Positions 1-9,633 are shown, numbered from the stretch's first letter. The stretch is DNA of 42,336 nucleotides from an uncultured Lewinella sp. (GCA_913056515.1 CAJXMP010000005.1:1-42336), one strand, 5' to 3'. The notes: generated from the letters alone by a model not told the origin. Numbers and translations: made by a program.

Positions 1-164
1 ATCAAAGTGCCCCTGTGAATTGTGTTTAACGAAGGAAACTTAGAGGTGACATAGAGCAAGGATTGGAATTGATTCTTGAACTAAAAATTATCCTAATTTA
101 AAATTTAAGGCCCTCGCTTTACATCTTCTGAATCATTCCATTTTGAGCATTCGTTTCGTCACTT
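1..164. other. Non-coding left edge, not continuous with lgt
   Basis: All three forward frames contain stops (for example 16-18, 41-43, 144-146) and no convincing reverse-strand gene is visible. I see no tRNA, hairpin or repeat. Since lgt coding should fill this stretch, it is either sequence brought next to lgt by an insertion or rearrangement, or an assembly artefact at a contig end. Confidence 0.4.
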
Positions 165-197
165 TTTGCTACAAAGTTTGTTAGAGACCACAGTGAT

Positions 198-587
198 ATG
201 TCAGCATATCAAGCACTTCAGGCCACTGGACAACCTTCGGTAAGTAAAGCCTATACTGCCCTTGTTAATGATCCAGCGTATGCAGATATTCTTGCTCAGA
301 TACCTTATCGCCATCCGGCTCAACTTTATGAAGCATTTGCTTACGCCCTTTTATTCGTGATTATGTACTATGTCCTTTACCCAAAAGAAAGCTTAAGAGA
401 TAAGCCCGGTTTCTTGTTCGGAACCTGGCTCGTAGGAATATTCACCGCGAGATTTATTATTGAGTTCTTTAAAAAGAGTCAGGGTGGATTTGAAGAAAGC
501 CTTGGTTTATTGACCACCGGTCAATGGTTGAGTATTGTACCTATTCTAGTAGGCACCTACCTAATGATTCGAAAGGCAGAAGCCTAA
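198..587 (+). CDS. lgt: Prolipoprotein diacylglyceryl transferase, C-terminal part only (5' end missing)
   Basis: Lgt moves a diacylglyceryl group from phosphatidylglycerol to the lipobox cysteine of prolipoproteins in the inner membrane. The 129 residues seen match the C-terminal third: the RHPAQLYEA motif (residues 38-46), two or three membrane helices (about 46-61, 71-90, 107-123) and the RFIIEF segment (85-90), whose Arg corresponds to the essential late arginine of the family. The upstream HGG and GRxGNxxN segments are absent, while the family is usually 270 residues or more. Lgt-like reading seems to extend upstream of the ATG to about position 165 (residues ATKFVRDHSD), but a stop lies at 144-146 and all three frames before it are closed. 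The ATG at 198 is therefore probably internal and the gene is broken or the contig edge is chimeric. A hairpin terminator follows at 607-639. Family assignment is firm; the functional state is doubtful. Confidence 0.8.
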   Translation: MSAYQALQATGQPSVSKAYTALVNDPAYADILAQIPYRHPAQLYEAFAYALLFVIMYYVLYPKESLRDKPGFLFGTWLVGIFTARFIIEFFKKSQGGFEESLGLLTTGQWLSIVPILVGTYLMIRKAEA

Positions 588-606
588 AAACTCATTTTAG
601 AAACAC

Positions 607-639
607 AAAAAAGGCCCAACGCAATGTCGGGCCTTTTTT
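607..639. terminator. Bidirectional rho-independent terminator between lgt and sucB
   Basis: An 11-base A-run plus GGCCC arm (607-617) pairs with GGGCC plus T-run (629-639) around an 11-base loop. The A-run before and T-run after let it serve both converging genes: lgt ends at 587 on plus and sucB ends at 642 on minus. Confidence 0.9.
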
Positions 640-641
640 AT

Positions 642-1868
642 TTATAGATCCATAAATAAGGTTACGGGATCTTGCAGAAGCTCCTTCACTTTTACCAAGA
701 AGGTAACTGAAGTACTTCCATCAATTATTCTGTGATCATAAGACAGTGCTAAGTACATCATAGGTCTGATAACAACTTCCCCATCGACTGCAACTGGTCT
801 CTGTTGTATGGTGTGCATACCCAGGATAGCAGATTGAGGCTCATTGATAATCGGTGTACTCATCATAGAACCAAAAACACCTCCATTGGTGATGGTGAAG
901 GTTCCACCTGTCATCTCTTCTAAAGTTAATTTTCCAGAACGAGCTTTACCTGCTAGTGCTTTTAATTCCTTTTCTATATCTGCGAAGGACTTAGACTCCA
1001 CATTGCGAATTGGAGGAACAACTAGTCCAGTCGGCGTAGATATAGCGAATGAAATATCTGCATAATCGTGGTAAATAATGTCATTGCCATCGATTTGAGC
1101 ATTTACATCAGGCATTTCCATTAAGGCCTTTGCACATGCTTTTGCAAACAGTGACATGAAACCTAATTTCACACCATTCTTTTCAACGAACTTATCTTGA
1201 TATTTCTTTCTAAGCTTCATGATCTCACTGAGGTCCACTTCATTAAAAGTGGTCAGCATAGCTGTATTATTTTTTGCAGAAACTAATCGCTTAGCGATCG
1301 TTCTACGCATACGGCTCATTTTCTTCCTGTTTTCTGTACGAGCAAAAGCTGCAGTTTTAATAGGTGTTGGCGTATCGGTGGCAATAGGTTCAGGTGAGCT
1401 TACAGGTTGAGCAGCAGCAGCTTTTTCTGCGTCAGCTTTTGTAATCCTGCCATCTTTGCCCGTTCCATTTACAGTTGTTGGGTCGATATTGGCTTCAGCT
1501 AAGATTTTACCTGCAGCTGGGGAAGGATGTCCTGTAGCATAGTTCGCTGTAACTGTTGCTGGTACTTCTTCCGCTGGAGGAGCAGCTGGAGCTTCTACTT
1601 TTTCTTCTGCTTTATCAACAGGTTTTTCACCACTCGGCTCAATTTTAGCTACCAAGGCTCCGATCTCTAAATCATCTCCTTCGGCAGCCACATATCTTAG
1701 GATTCCAGCAGCTTCTGCAGGAAATTCAAGGGTTGCCTTATCAGATTCAAATTCGCAGATAGGTTCGTCTAGCTCAACATATGCACCATCTTCTTTTAGC
1801 CATTGAGATAGTGTTACCTCTGTGATTGATTCCCCGATTACAGGGACTTTCATTTCAACTACGCTCAT
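642..1868 (-). CDS. sucB: 2-oxoglutarate dehydrogenase E2: dihydrolipoyllysine-residue succinyltransferase
   Basis: This is the core acyltransferase of the 2-oxoglutarate dehydrogenase complex, which passes the succinyl group from E1 to CoA in the TCA cycle. The 408-residue protein has one lipoyl domain (about 4-78) with the lipoylated Lys44 in the SDKAT motif, an Ala/Pro/Glu-rich linker (80-110), an E3/E1-binding domain (about 112-148) and the catalytic domain (about 180-408) ending with the SYDHRIIDG motif (His379, Asp383). A single lipoyl domain, the [12 protein letters not shown] start and the length fit OdhB/SucB better than pyruvate E2. The E1 gene sucA is not next to it: the next upstream gene on this strand is an unrelated lipoprotein. 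A candidate promoter lies at 1916-1948 on the same strand, so the gene may be transcribed alone. Confidence 0.95.
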   Translation of the reverse strand: MSVVEMKVPVIGESITEVTLSQWLKEDGAYVELDEPICEFESDKATLEFPAEAAGILRYVAAEGDDLEIGALVAKIEPSGEKPVDKAEEKVEAPAAPPAEEVPATVTANYATGHPSPAAGKILAEANIDPTTVNGTGKDGRITKADAEKAAAAQPVSSPEPIATDTPTPIKTAAFARTENRKKMSRMRRTIAKRLVSAKNNTAMLTTFNEVDLSEIMKLRKKYQDKFVEKNGVKLGFMSLFAKACAKALMEMPDVNAQIDGNDIIYHDYADISFAISTPTGLVVPPIRNVESKSFADIEKELKALAGKARSGKLTLEEMTGGTFTITNGGVFGSMMSTPIINEPQSAILGMHTIQQRPVAVDGEVVIRPMMYLALSYDHRIIDGSTSVTFLVKVKELLQDPVTLFMDL

Positions 1869-1915
1869 ATTGATTATGAAGTATTAGAATACTACAATTG
1901 TTTTCAAGAATCAGA

Positions 1916-1948
1916 CAAATATTCAATATTATCTGGTAAATAAACAAA
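1916..1948 (-). promoter_or_regulatory. Candidate Bacteroidota-type promoter for sucB
   Basis: On the minus strand a TTTG (1948-1945) is followed after 21 bases by AATATTTG (1923-1916), one mismatch from the TAnnTTTG -7 consensus known for Bacteroidota. The predicted transcript start would be about 40 bases upstream of the sucB ATG. The region is AT-rich, so a chance match is possible. Confidence 0.35.
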
Positions 1949-1969
1949 ATCGGTGCTGGAAATATTTTC

Positions 1970-2884
1970 CTATGACTTAATTCTGTCGAATTTATAGATT
2001 ATTGCCTGTCGATCTTTCGATTCGTTGCAAATATACAGGTTTTCAGCTTTGTCAAAGCATATTCCTTCAGGTTGAATGAAATTGTCTTTATCCAACTTCA
2101 CCATGGTAAGTATATTAAAGCTTGAATCAAGAACCACCAATAACTTACCTACAGAAGATAAAATGTACATATTACCCGTTGATGGTTGAATGGCAATAGC
2201 TGAAGGCTCGAAAGCAAACTCTTTAGTTTGTGGTTCAAATCGCTTTAATAACTTGTGTGCTTTTGGCAACTCTGGATGCTCTTTAATGAAGGTATAAAAA
2301 GCTTCTTTTCGAATAAATATTGGGTGATCTACATCGAGCTGTAGCTGCTCTAAATTAAAGGCGTAAATGGCTCTGTAATCTACTTCTTTGATAGATTCTT
2401 GCTTAAGTTCAGCACTTCCTTTACAGGCTAATAGCAATCTATTATTGGCACCATCAAATCCCAAGCCTTCTACATCGTTGAAGGTATTCAAGGGCGTGTT
2501 GAATTTGGTGAAATCACCATTGGTGATAGACTGTGTGTTTTCAAAGTGATAGAGTGTTCCTGAGCTTTTGAGTATGAAAATACTGGTATCAATTAAGGAC
2601 AAGTCTTCATAGTCTCCAGCTTTGTGGAAGGTATCTTCTTGGACAATTTGACCGGTGGTTGGATTTAAGGAATACAGTATACCTAATTCATCGGTGATGC
2701 CTTTTATGGTTTCAGAAACTGGGTCAAAGGCTATTCCAGAGATTTCATTGAGCTTTTCCTCTAATACTAGTGTTTGGTCCGGTTTTGATAAGTCATAGGA
2801 AATGGGATAATCAAAAGGAACCTGACTAGTACATGCTTGAGTGATTAAGGCCAAGCAGAGCATCAATGGGATTTGTTTGATCAT
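1970..2884 (-). CDS. SdiA-regulated-domain lipoprotein (beta-propeller-like)
   Basis: The 304-residue protein starts with a lipoprotein signal and a probable lipidated Cys18 in ITQAC, a slightly non-canonical lipobox. The rest looks like the SdiA-regulated family: repeats of the type ISGIAFDP, IKGITDELGILYSLN, VEGLGFDG, PSAIAIQPSTGNMYILS, and PEGICFDKAENLYICNES, which together suggest a propeller fold that senses or binds an unknown ligand at the periplasmic face or outer membrane. It has no enzyme motif that I recognise. Its start lies 2 bases downstream of the stop of the large cyclase gene, so both are almost certainly on one transcript. The family name reflects regulation in enterobacteria and does not imply that SdiA exists here. 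Precise function is unknown. Confidence 0.8.
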   Translation of the reverse strand: MIKQIPLMLCLALITQACTSQVPFDYPISYDLSKPDQTLVLEEKLNEISGIAFDPVSETIKGITDELGILYSLNPTTGQIVQEDTFHKAGDYEDLSLIDTSIFILKSSGTLYHFENTQSITNGDFTKFNTPLNTFNDVEGLGFDGANNRLLLACKGSAELKQESIKEVDYRAIYAFNLEQLQLDVDHPIFIRKEAFYTFIKEHPELPKAHKLLKRFEPQTKEFAFEPSAIAIQPSTGNMYILSSVGKLLVVLDSSFNILTMVKLDKDNFIQPEGICFDKAENLYICNESKDRQAIIYKFDRIKS

Positions 2885-2886
2885 AT

Positions 2887-5800
2887 TTATGAGATTGCTT
2901 TAGTTTTCAGGGAGTCAATGCGCATTTTGATGCTATAGTCAGGTGTGGCTTTATAGAGTGTATTTAATATGGTTAAAGCCTCTGCTCTGAATTCATCCGC
3001 ACCAGTTAGCTGATATTTAACGCAAAGCACTAGACCTTTATTTTCAGCTGTCAGTTCTTCCTCTTCTAATTGTTTAATAACGCGTTTAGCATCTTCAAAT
3101 TCCTCAATGGCTATAAGGTAGTCCGCTTTTGCGATGCTTAATTGGAAAAGTAATTGCTTGTTACCCAATTTATAGGCTATTGAAGTTGCCTCCTCCAGAA
3201 CTGGCATGATTTCATCGTATTTTTCTAATGCGATGAGCACCAGCGACTTTTCGTACAGGCTTTGACCAAGTACTAATTGGTTTTGGGTTATTCGGGTAAG
3301 TTCTATAGCTTGATTATAGTACTTAAGGGATTGTTTGTATTCTTTGAGGAAGAAATAAACATCGCCCAAGGTGTTGACAGCCTTGGCTTTTCCTTTTTTA
3401 TAGTCTAGCTTATCGGAAAGGTGTATAGCTTGTTCAAGGGTTTCAATAGCTTCGTCGAATTCACCCATTTTACTTTGTAGGTCTCCGATTAGATTGAGCG
3501 CTATGGATATACCTTGCTTGTCTCCTAATTCTTTCGTTAACTGGAGGTCTTTTTGGTAAAAGTCCATAGCCATTCGGTAATATCCTTTTTGTTCATGTAG
3601 ACTTCCCAGACTTCCTGTTGCAATAGCCGTAAGTCTTTTATTGTCAAGCTCCTCAGCTAGTTTAATACCTTTCTCTAAGGACTCTTGTGCCCGTTCGTTT
3701 TCACCTTTTTCTGTAAGTAAAATACCCTTGTTGATAGATAGATTAGCAATACCTGTTTTGTCTCCTGCAGCAGTACACTCAACAATTTCTTCATCTAAAT
3801 ATTTGATGCCTCGATCGTAGTCTCCTAGATTCATGTAGGTCAGGGCTAGATTCGCTACAATTTGGGCATTTTTGTCTCGATAGCCTACCTCTTTACTGCG
3901 TTCTAAACTATTAATAAAGTGTATTTCAGCTTCTTGGTATTCAGCTTTTCGGAAGTAGAGCAGGCCTAGGTTTCCAGAGACTTTCGAAGCTCCAACTTTA
4001 TCATTAATAACGCTAAATAATTCAATAGCCTTATCAAAGTAATGTCCCGCGTCTTTATAATTGCCTAATAATAAGTGTAGATATCCTATTGCATTGTTCG
4101 CTCTACCCATCAATGTTTTGGAGTTCAATTTATTGGATAGATAGAGTGCTTCCGAATAGGTTTCGTTTGCTTCATCCCATTTGCCAGTAACTTGGAGAAT
4201 GTCTCCAATCCTTATTAGGACTTTAAAATGAACAGCAAAGTCCTTTGAGTTTTTGACTAGTGCTAATAATTTTTGGTAGTAGATATTAGCTTGTTCGTTC
4301 TGGAAATTGTCTTTAAAATAATCTCCAGCTTTTAGTAAATACTCTTTTGTTTTAGGGGTGTTTTCGGCTTTTTCATAGTGGAAAACTAAGTCCACGAAAC
4401 GTTGCCTTAAGTTAGTAGAAAATATATTTTCTATAGCATCTGCAGTAGCTTGGTGCAAGGTTTTCAATCGAGTATGCAACTGCATATCATAGATTACCTC
4501 GTGTTGCATGGAGTGCTTGAAGCCATACCTTCCTTTTGAAAGTGGTCTTAGAATATTGTTGTTTTCTGCTTCTTTCAAAGAGGCTTTACGCTGATCATAA
4601 GCCTCTTGTTGTTCAAAAATGGACTTTTGCTTCAGAATGTCTTCGAGTACCGAAACTTCAAATTCTCTTCCAATAACAGCGGCAACTTTAAGTAATTCTC
4701 TAGCTGGACTACTTAGGTTATCCACTTTGGCTACTAGCAGGGCATTGATATTATTGTTCAGCTTAATATCTGCGTCTTGAACCACCCAATTATTGTCTTG
4801 AAAACTAAGCAGTTGATTTGATTTAAAATAATCAATTAACTGCTCGATGTAGAATGGGTTTCCGTTAGAAGTGTTTTGGAGATTTTGAAGGGATTCTTCC
4901 GAAAGTTCAGCTCCTAATAATGCCTTACAAAAAGCCTTTATACCTGAATTACTTAAGGGTTCTAAGGGGACATGTAATACTGATACAGGTCGAGGGATTT
5001 GATCAAGATTTAAAAATTCCTTGGGTTTACTGATTCCATCAGCCCTAAGGGCAAAAAGGATGATCAAAGATCTATTTTGGAAACTATTTAAGAGTTCAAC
5101 AATGAATGCTTTGGATCGCTGATCTAACCAATGGGCATCATCCACTAATATTACTGTTGGCTTAATCCTAGCTTGAATTTGAAAGAATACGCTTAAAGCT
5201 CGAATGCTTGCTGTATATTTTTCTTTGGCATCTAATCTTTTGTAGATGGAATTGGCATCTACTTTTAAGTTTAGAATAGCTTTGTATGTGGAATAAAGCC
5301 GCTTGACTTCTTGTTCTGTTTCTGGCCAATAGCTTCGTGTTTGTTCTAAGAGTTTTTCAAAATTAGATTCAAACTTTGCTAAAGTCTTTTCCTCTGACTG
5401 ATTTGCCCGTGCTTGGAAGAATTTTCTCAGATATTTTACAAAAGGATTAAGCGGATTTTGTAGGATCTGATCTGCTTCGGTATGAATCCAATTCAAGTTA
5501 TTATCTAGGGCTTTTTGTAATTCATAGGCTAATCGGGATTTCCCGATACCCGCTTCTCCTGTGAGGAAGCAGATTCCAGATCGCTGGGCTAATTGATGTT
5601 TTCTTACGAAAGCAATTAGGTTGATGAGTTCTTTCTCTCTGCCGATTAGTTTACCAGAGAATACAATATGATCGGATTTTTCGGACTTGGCTTTTAACTC
5701 ATAGGTTTTGATCAGCCCTTCAATTCCTTTGTAGCGAATTTGACCTTTATTTTTAAATTGGAATCCTGTGTGTTGGGCGATTTCTTCATCTACATATATT

Positions 5801-6951
5801 TCATTCCAATTGGCATAGGTCATTAGTCTTGCGGCTAGGTTTACACGATTACCCACTGCTGCAAATTGACTCATATGCTGACCACCAACCATTCCTGTAA
5901 AAGCTTGTCCTGAAGTAATACCCATTCTATACTTCAGGCCTTCAAACGTTGCCAACAATGATTTTAATGTATCTGCAAATTCTAATGCCCGTTCAATATT
6001 GTTTTCAAAACTAACTGGAGCTCCAAATATGGCCACTAATACTCCGCCTTTATCCCCAAAGTCAACTTCTTTAAAATATCCGGCAAAGCGATAGATTTCT
6101 CGAATAAAAATGGATGCAAATTTATTTAAAGCATCGTGATTGTCTACCCCATCAAAGGAGCAGAATACAGAGATAACAGATCTAAACTCTCCCTTTCCGA
6201 TAAAATGAATCACATCGTCAGGTAGAAATTGGCTAGATAATTCATGTATATCGAGACTTAGTTCTGGTATAGTATGATTAATGGGTCTCGGAGCTTTGTT
6301 ATCCGTTAATAAAAAATAACCTGCTTTATTAAGGGTAGAGGTGTGTACATGGGGTGGTAGAATATTTTGAAGCCGTTGGTCTAATACTATTTCTTGGTGA
6401 GAAGCACGTATTTGACTTTCGGCTGCAGCTTCTACTCCTGGTCCTCTGAAATAGTAAGATTTTTGTTCTTTCCCGATTATACCCCATTCTACCTGTCCAT
6501 AGGAGAGGCCAATTTTAATCCCAAATTTGAATTCATCTAATTCAAAATTGTTTTTGATGAAAAGGTTTCGAATGTCACAGGCTGCGTGTAATAATCGATT
6601 GACATTTTCCTCATCTTGCTCTGGGAAAATAGCAGTAAATGCGTCCCCTGCAAAATAGGGTATAAATCCACCTTGTTGGTGGACCAACTCTACCATGGGG
6701 CCAAAGATATTATTTAAAATATCTGAAAGCTTTTCGGCTCCTGCACTGCCATCTTTCATCAAGCTTTCCGTCAATGGAGTGAAACCAGAGAGATCTACAA
6801 ACATAGTACCCGCCTGCAAAGTGCCTTGTAAGCGATCATCATGGAATTGACGAAGAATAAATGCTGGTACTAAATGTTTCAATAGAATTCGAGTAGGGAT
6901 AAATAAAAACTTATCCACAAATTTAGTTAAAAGCCAAAAGATATAAGCCAA
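2887..6951 (-). CDS. Twin class III nucleotidyl cyclase / AAA ATPase / TPR protein (soluble adenylyl cyclase-like)
   Basis: At 1354 residues this has the domain order of soluble adenylyl cyclase (ADCY10): cyclase C1 (about 47-195), cyclase C2 (about 257-420), a P-loop NTPase (about 435-700) and a long TPR array (about 880-1340). C1 carries both metal-binding aspartates (Asp53 in FVDLSGFT, Asp103 in AGDAF) but has Glu174 and Glu178 where the transition-state Asn and Arg should be. C2 is the mirror image: Ser265 replaces the first Asp, while Asn371 and Arg375 (VNLAAR) are intact. Together they can build one complete active site. The purine-specifying Lys of C1 is Tyr99 and the matching C2 Thr/Asp position is Ala364, so base specificity is unclear. 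Walker A is GEAGIGKS (465-472) and Walker B ILVDDAH (601-607). No signal peptide; the first 30 residues are hydrophobic and could touch the membrane. It heads a two-gene unit with the lipoprotein at 1970-2884. Confidence 0.9.
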   Translation of the reverse strand: MAYIFWLLTKFVDKFLFIPTRILLKHLVPAFILRQFHDDRLQGTLQAGTMFVDLSGFTPLTESLMKDGSAGAEKLSDILNNIFGPMVELVHQQGGFIPYFAGDAFTAIFPEQDEENVNRLLHAACDIRNLFIKNNFELDEFKFGIKIGLSYGQVEWGIIGKEQKSYYFRGPGVEAAAESQIRASHQEIVLDQRLQNILPPHVHTSTLNKAGYFLLTDNKAPRPINHTIPELSLDIHELSSQFLPDDVIHFIGKGEFRSVISVFCSFDGVDNHDALNKFASIFIREIYRFAGYFKEVDFGDKGGVLVAIFGAPVSFENNIERALEFADTLKSLLATFEGLKYRMGITSGQAFTGMVGGQHMSQFAAVGNRVNLAARLMTYANWNEIYVDEEIAQHTGFQFKNKGQIRYKGIEGLIKTYELKAKSEKSDHIVFSGKLIGREKELINLIAFVRKHQLAQRSGICFLTGEAGIGKSRLAYELQKALDNNLNWIHTEADQILQNPLNPFVKYLRKFFQARANQSEEKTLAKFESNFEKLLEQTRSYWPETEQEVKRLYSTYKAILNLKVDANSIYKRLDAKEKYTASIRALSVFFQIQARIKPTVILVDDAHWLDQRSKAFIVELLNSFQNRSLIILFALRADGISKPKEFLNLDQIPRPVSVLHVPLEPLSNSGIKAFCKALLGAELSEESLQNLQNTSNGNPFYIEQLIDYFKSNQLLSFQDNNWVVQDADIKLNNNINALLVAKVDNLSSPARELLKVAAVIGREFEVSVLEDILKQKSIFEQQEAYDQRKASLKEAENNNILRPLSKGRYGFKHSMQHEVIYDMQLHTRLKTLHQATADAIENIFSTNLRQRFVDLVFHYEKAENTPKTKEYLLKAGDYFKDNFQNEQANIYYQKLLALVKNSKDFAVHFKVLIRIGDILQVTGKWDEANETYSEALYLSNKLNSKTLMGRANNAIGYLHLLLGNYKDAGHYFDKAIELFSVINDKVGASKVSGNLGLLYFRKAEYQEAEIHFINSLERSKEVGYRDKNAQIVANLALTYMNLGDYDRGIKYLDEEIVECTAAGDKTGIANLSINKGILLTEKGENERAQESLEKGIKLAEELDNKRLTAIATGSLGSLHEQKGYYRMAMDFYQKDLQLTKELGDKQGISIALNLIGDLQSKMGEFDEAIETLEQAIHLSDKLDYKKGKAKAVNTLGDVYFFLKEYKQSLKYYNQAIELTRITQNQLVLGQSLYEKSLVLIALEKYDEIMPVLEEATSIAYKLGNKQLLFQLSIAKADYLIAIEEFEDAKRVIKQLEEEELTAENKGLVLCVKYQLTGADEFRAEALTILNTLYKATPDYSIKMRIDSLKTKAIS

Positions 6952-7152
6952 CAGGATAAACTTTATATCCGTGCATCCTTTATACTACTTTAAGTGTCTT
7001 TTGAATAGACGCAAAAGGCAAAAATTTTGGCAATTTTATAGTCAAAAGATACGTATTAATCTAATTTATATAACCTATAATATAAAATTACTGAATCTTT
7101 GCAGTCTAAAAGCATCCCCAAAGCCTATTATACAAATAACTAAATCACTCCG

Positions 7153-9633
7153 ATGAAACGTAGTCTGCAGTTTTTAGCTGTGTTTATCCTTTTCTTTCAA
7201 GCTATACATTTGTATGCTCAGGATGCTAGTACGGAGAAAAGGTCATTTCAAATCTCTAAGCAAGATGCAGGGGTTAAGATAGATGGTCGTTTAGATGATC
7301 CTATCTGGGCGAAGCTTTCACCTATCAAGGACTTTACTATGTCAACACCAAGGTTCATGGACACTCCGAGTTATGATACCGAGGTGAAAATGTTTTACAC
7401 CGACGAAGCGGTATATATTGGAGCTCACATGATTGATGAGGAGCCCGATAAGATTCTAAAGGAAATGACCAAGCGCGATGAATTGGGGAATACTGACTTT
7501 TTTGGTTTCCTGATTGATGCTTACCAGGATGGAATAAATGCCTTAGGATTCTATATAACACCTCAGGAAATACAATATGACATTAAGTATTCTGCCGACT
7601 CAGATGGGAGAGGTTCAAGTATAGTACAAATTGGAGATCGTTCATGGGATGCTGTATGGGATGCTCAAGTAACGATCGTTGATAATGGTTGGATTGTAGA
7701 GTTTGAGATACCTTTCGCAGCCTTGCGTTTTCCAACAAAAGAAATTCAGAGCTGGAATATTAATTTTTTCAGGCACTTTAGGAGGAATAGAGAAAATATA
7801 TTTTGGAATCCGGTCAATCCAGAGGTTTTTGGTTTAGTCAACCAGTCTGGTACCGTTCACGGTATTGCAAACATTAAATCTCCCGTTAGACTTCAAGCTA
7901 CTCCTTATGTAACCTCTTACATCAATAATGTTCGTGAAGGTCAAGAATCCTTGTGGGGAAGATCTTTAAGTGGTGGTATGGATATTCGATATGGGATCAA
8001 TGATGCCTTTACTTTGGACATGACACTTATCCCGGATTTTGGGGAAGCCATTTCGGATAATCAGGTCCTTAATTTATCCCCTTTCGAAGTTCGATTTGAT
8101 GAAAATAGACAGTTTTTCAAAGAAGGGATTGAATTGTTTAATAAAGGCAATTTATTTTATTCGAGAAGGATAGGAGGCACACCTTTTGGGTATTATGATT
8201 TGGATGAGCGATTAAATGAAGGCGATTCCATTTTATCTAATCCATCAGAGACTCAACTATTGAATGCGACTAAGATTTCAGGTAGAAATTCCAATGGTTT
8301 AGGTATAGGCTTTTTTAATGCTGTCTCCAGTAATACTTATGCAGAGATTATAGATACGGAGAACCAGATTCGCGAAGAATTAACTAGTCCGATAACGAAT
8401 TATAATGTATTTGTGCTGGATCAGAATTTAAAGAATAATTCCTCTATTTCTCTAGTGAATACTAATGTGCTAAGAGTTGGTTCGGCATATGATGCCAATG
8501 TTACGGCAGGATTATTTAATCTTTTCACAGAAAATTCGACCTATAACTTGGGTGGGTTCTATAAACTATCCCAGAAGTACTATGCGGACAGCACAGCCTT
8601 AGGTCATTCCGGACAGATAAGACTGGAGAAACCCACGGGTAATTTTATTTATGAGTTTCGTTACTTAGTGGAGAGTGATACCTATGACCCTAATGATCTG
8701 GGTTTTCTGTTTAATAATAACTCTAGAGAACTTTCCGCTATGCTCATGTATCGGGAATTCAAACCTAAGAATAAGCATATTAATAGTTGGAGAGTAAGAA
8801 CTTCAGCGACCTATTCCAGGGTTTATAATCCTAATGCTTTTGCAGAGATATTCCACCGTACATGGGGGAATATCGAAACCAAAAACTTTAATGTTTTCGG
8901 TTGGTGGGTCAATGGGAGTATGATAGAAAGTAATGATTATTTTGAAGCAAGGACTGCTGGAAGAGTGTTTAAGAAACCAGCTGACATTGCTACTGGTCCA
9001 TATATTTCAACTGACTATAGGAAGCGGCTCAGCATGGACATGTTTGGAGGATATCGCTTTATTCCTGGATGGGAAGGGGCTTCCATTTATGATTTTAATA
9101 TTGGACCTAAGTTTAGGGTTAATGATCGAATGCTTTTAGAGTGGGATATAGGTATGGAGCATTTCATCAAAGAAAGAGGATTTGTGGATAATTATGTAGA
9201 TGGAGCAGGCGAGGATCAAATTCTATTTGGTATTCGGGATAGAAGATCCTTGGTCAATAACTTCAAAGTCAGATACTCTTTTACATCCAATATGACGCTA
9301 AATGTTAGAACACGCCATTACTGGAGTGTTGCTGAGTATGAAGGCTTTGGCAACTTAGATTTGGATGGTTATTTAACTCCTGTAGATGGCACATTCAATT
9401 ATGATCGAAGCTTTACTTCTTTCTTAGTGGATGCAGTGTTCCAGTGGAGGTTTGCACCAGGGTCAGATATTTTCATTGTTTGGAAAAATTCGATTGATGC
9501 ATTTGAAACAGATCCATCCATGATCTCTTATGAGTTTATGGATAATTTCGACCAATTTTCGAATTACCCCATATACAATACTTTATCTTTTAAGTTGATC
9601 TATTTCTTAGACTACAATCAACTGGTTAAATAA
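7153..9633 (+). CDS. DUF5916 outer-membrane protein with N-terminal CBM9-like domain
   Basis: The 826-residue protein has a signal peptide with likely cleavage after YAQ (residue 23). Next comes a carbohydrate-binding family 9-like beta-sandwich (about 35-235) with the typical VKIDGRLDDPIWAKL start and the WDAVWDAQV and VEFEIPFAALRF segments. The remainder (about 240-826) is the DUF5916 region, with FGEAISDNQVLNLSPFE, DENRQFFKEGIELF and FYSRRIGG blocks and aromatic, alternating strands consistent with an outer-membrane beta-barrel. Members are common in Bacteroidota and often sit with hydrolase or transporter genes; the substrate is not known. Here it stands alone, divergent from the cyclase gene and closed by a strong terminator at 9632-9666. 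The ATG at 7153 is chosen because it starts the signal peptide. Confidence 0.85.
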   Translation: MKRSLQFLAVFILFFQAIHLYAQDASTEKRSFQISKQDAGVKIDGRLDDPIWAKLSPIKDFTMSTPRFMDTPSYDTEVKMFYTDEAVYIGAHMIDEEPDKILKEMTKRDELGNTDFFGFLIDAYQDGINALGFYITPQEIQYDIKYSADSDGRGSSIVQIGDRSWDAVWDAQVTIVDNGWIVEFEIPFAALRFPTKEIQSWNINFFRHFRRNRENIFWNPVNPEVFGLVNQSGTVHGIANIKSPVRLQATPYVTSYINNVREGQESLWGRSLSGGMDIRYGINDAFTLDMTLIPDFGEAISDNQVLNLSPFEVRFDENRQFFKEGIELFNKGNLFYSRRIGGTPFGYYDLDERLNEGDSILSNPSETQLLNATKISGRNSNGLGIGFFNAVSSNTYAEIIDTENQIREELTSPITNYNVFVLDQNLKNNSSISLVNTNVLRVGSAYDANVTAGLFNLFTENSTYNLGGFYKLSQKYYADSTALGHSGQIRLEKPTGNFIYEFRYLVESDTYDPNDLGFLFNNNSRELSAMLMYREFKPKNKHINSWRVRTSATYSRVYNPNAFAEIFHRTWGNIETKNFNVFGWWVNGSMIESNDYFEARTAGRVFKKPADIATGPYISTDYRKRLSMDMFGGYRFIPGWEGASIYDFNIGPKFRVNDRMLLEWDIGMEHFIKERGFVDNYVDGAGEDQILFGIRDRRSLVNNFKVRYSFTSNMTLNVRTRHYWSVAEYEGFGNLDLDGYLTPVDGTFNYDRSFTSFLVDAVFQWRFAPGSDIFIVWKNSIDAFETDPSMISYEFMDNFDQFSNYPIYNTLSFKLIYFLDYNQLVK

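Noticed and set aside
3000-4300. Tandem DNA repeat suggested by similar codon blocks
   Set aside because: The similarity is at the protein level, TPR repeats of about 40 residues; the DNA copies have diverged and there is no exact tandem repeat.
6971-7156. Open frame of 61 codons overlapping the DUF5916 start
   Set aside because: AT-rich intergenic translation with no family resemblance, no signal peptide and biased to Lys/Ile/Leu; the 4-base overlap with the real start is the only support.
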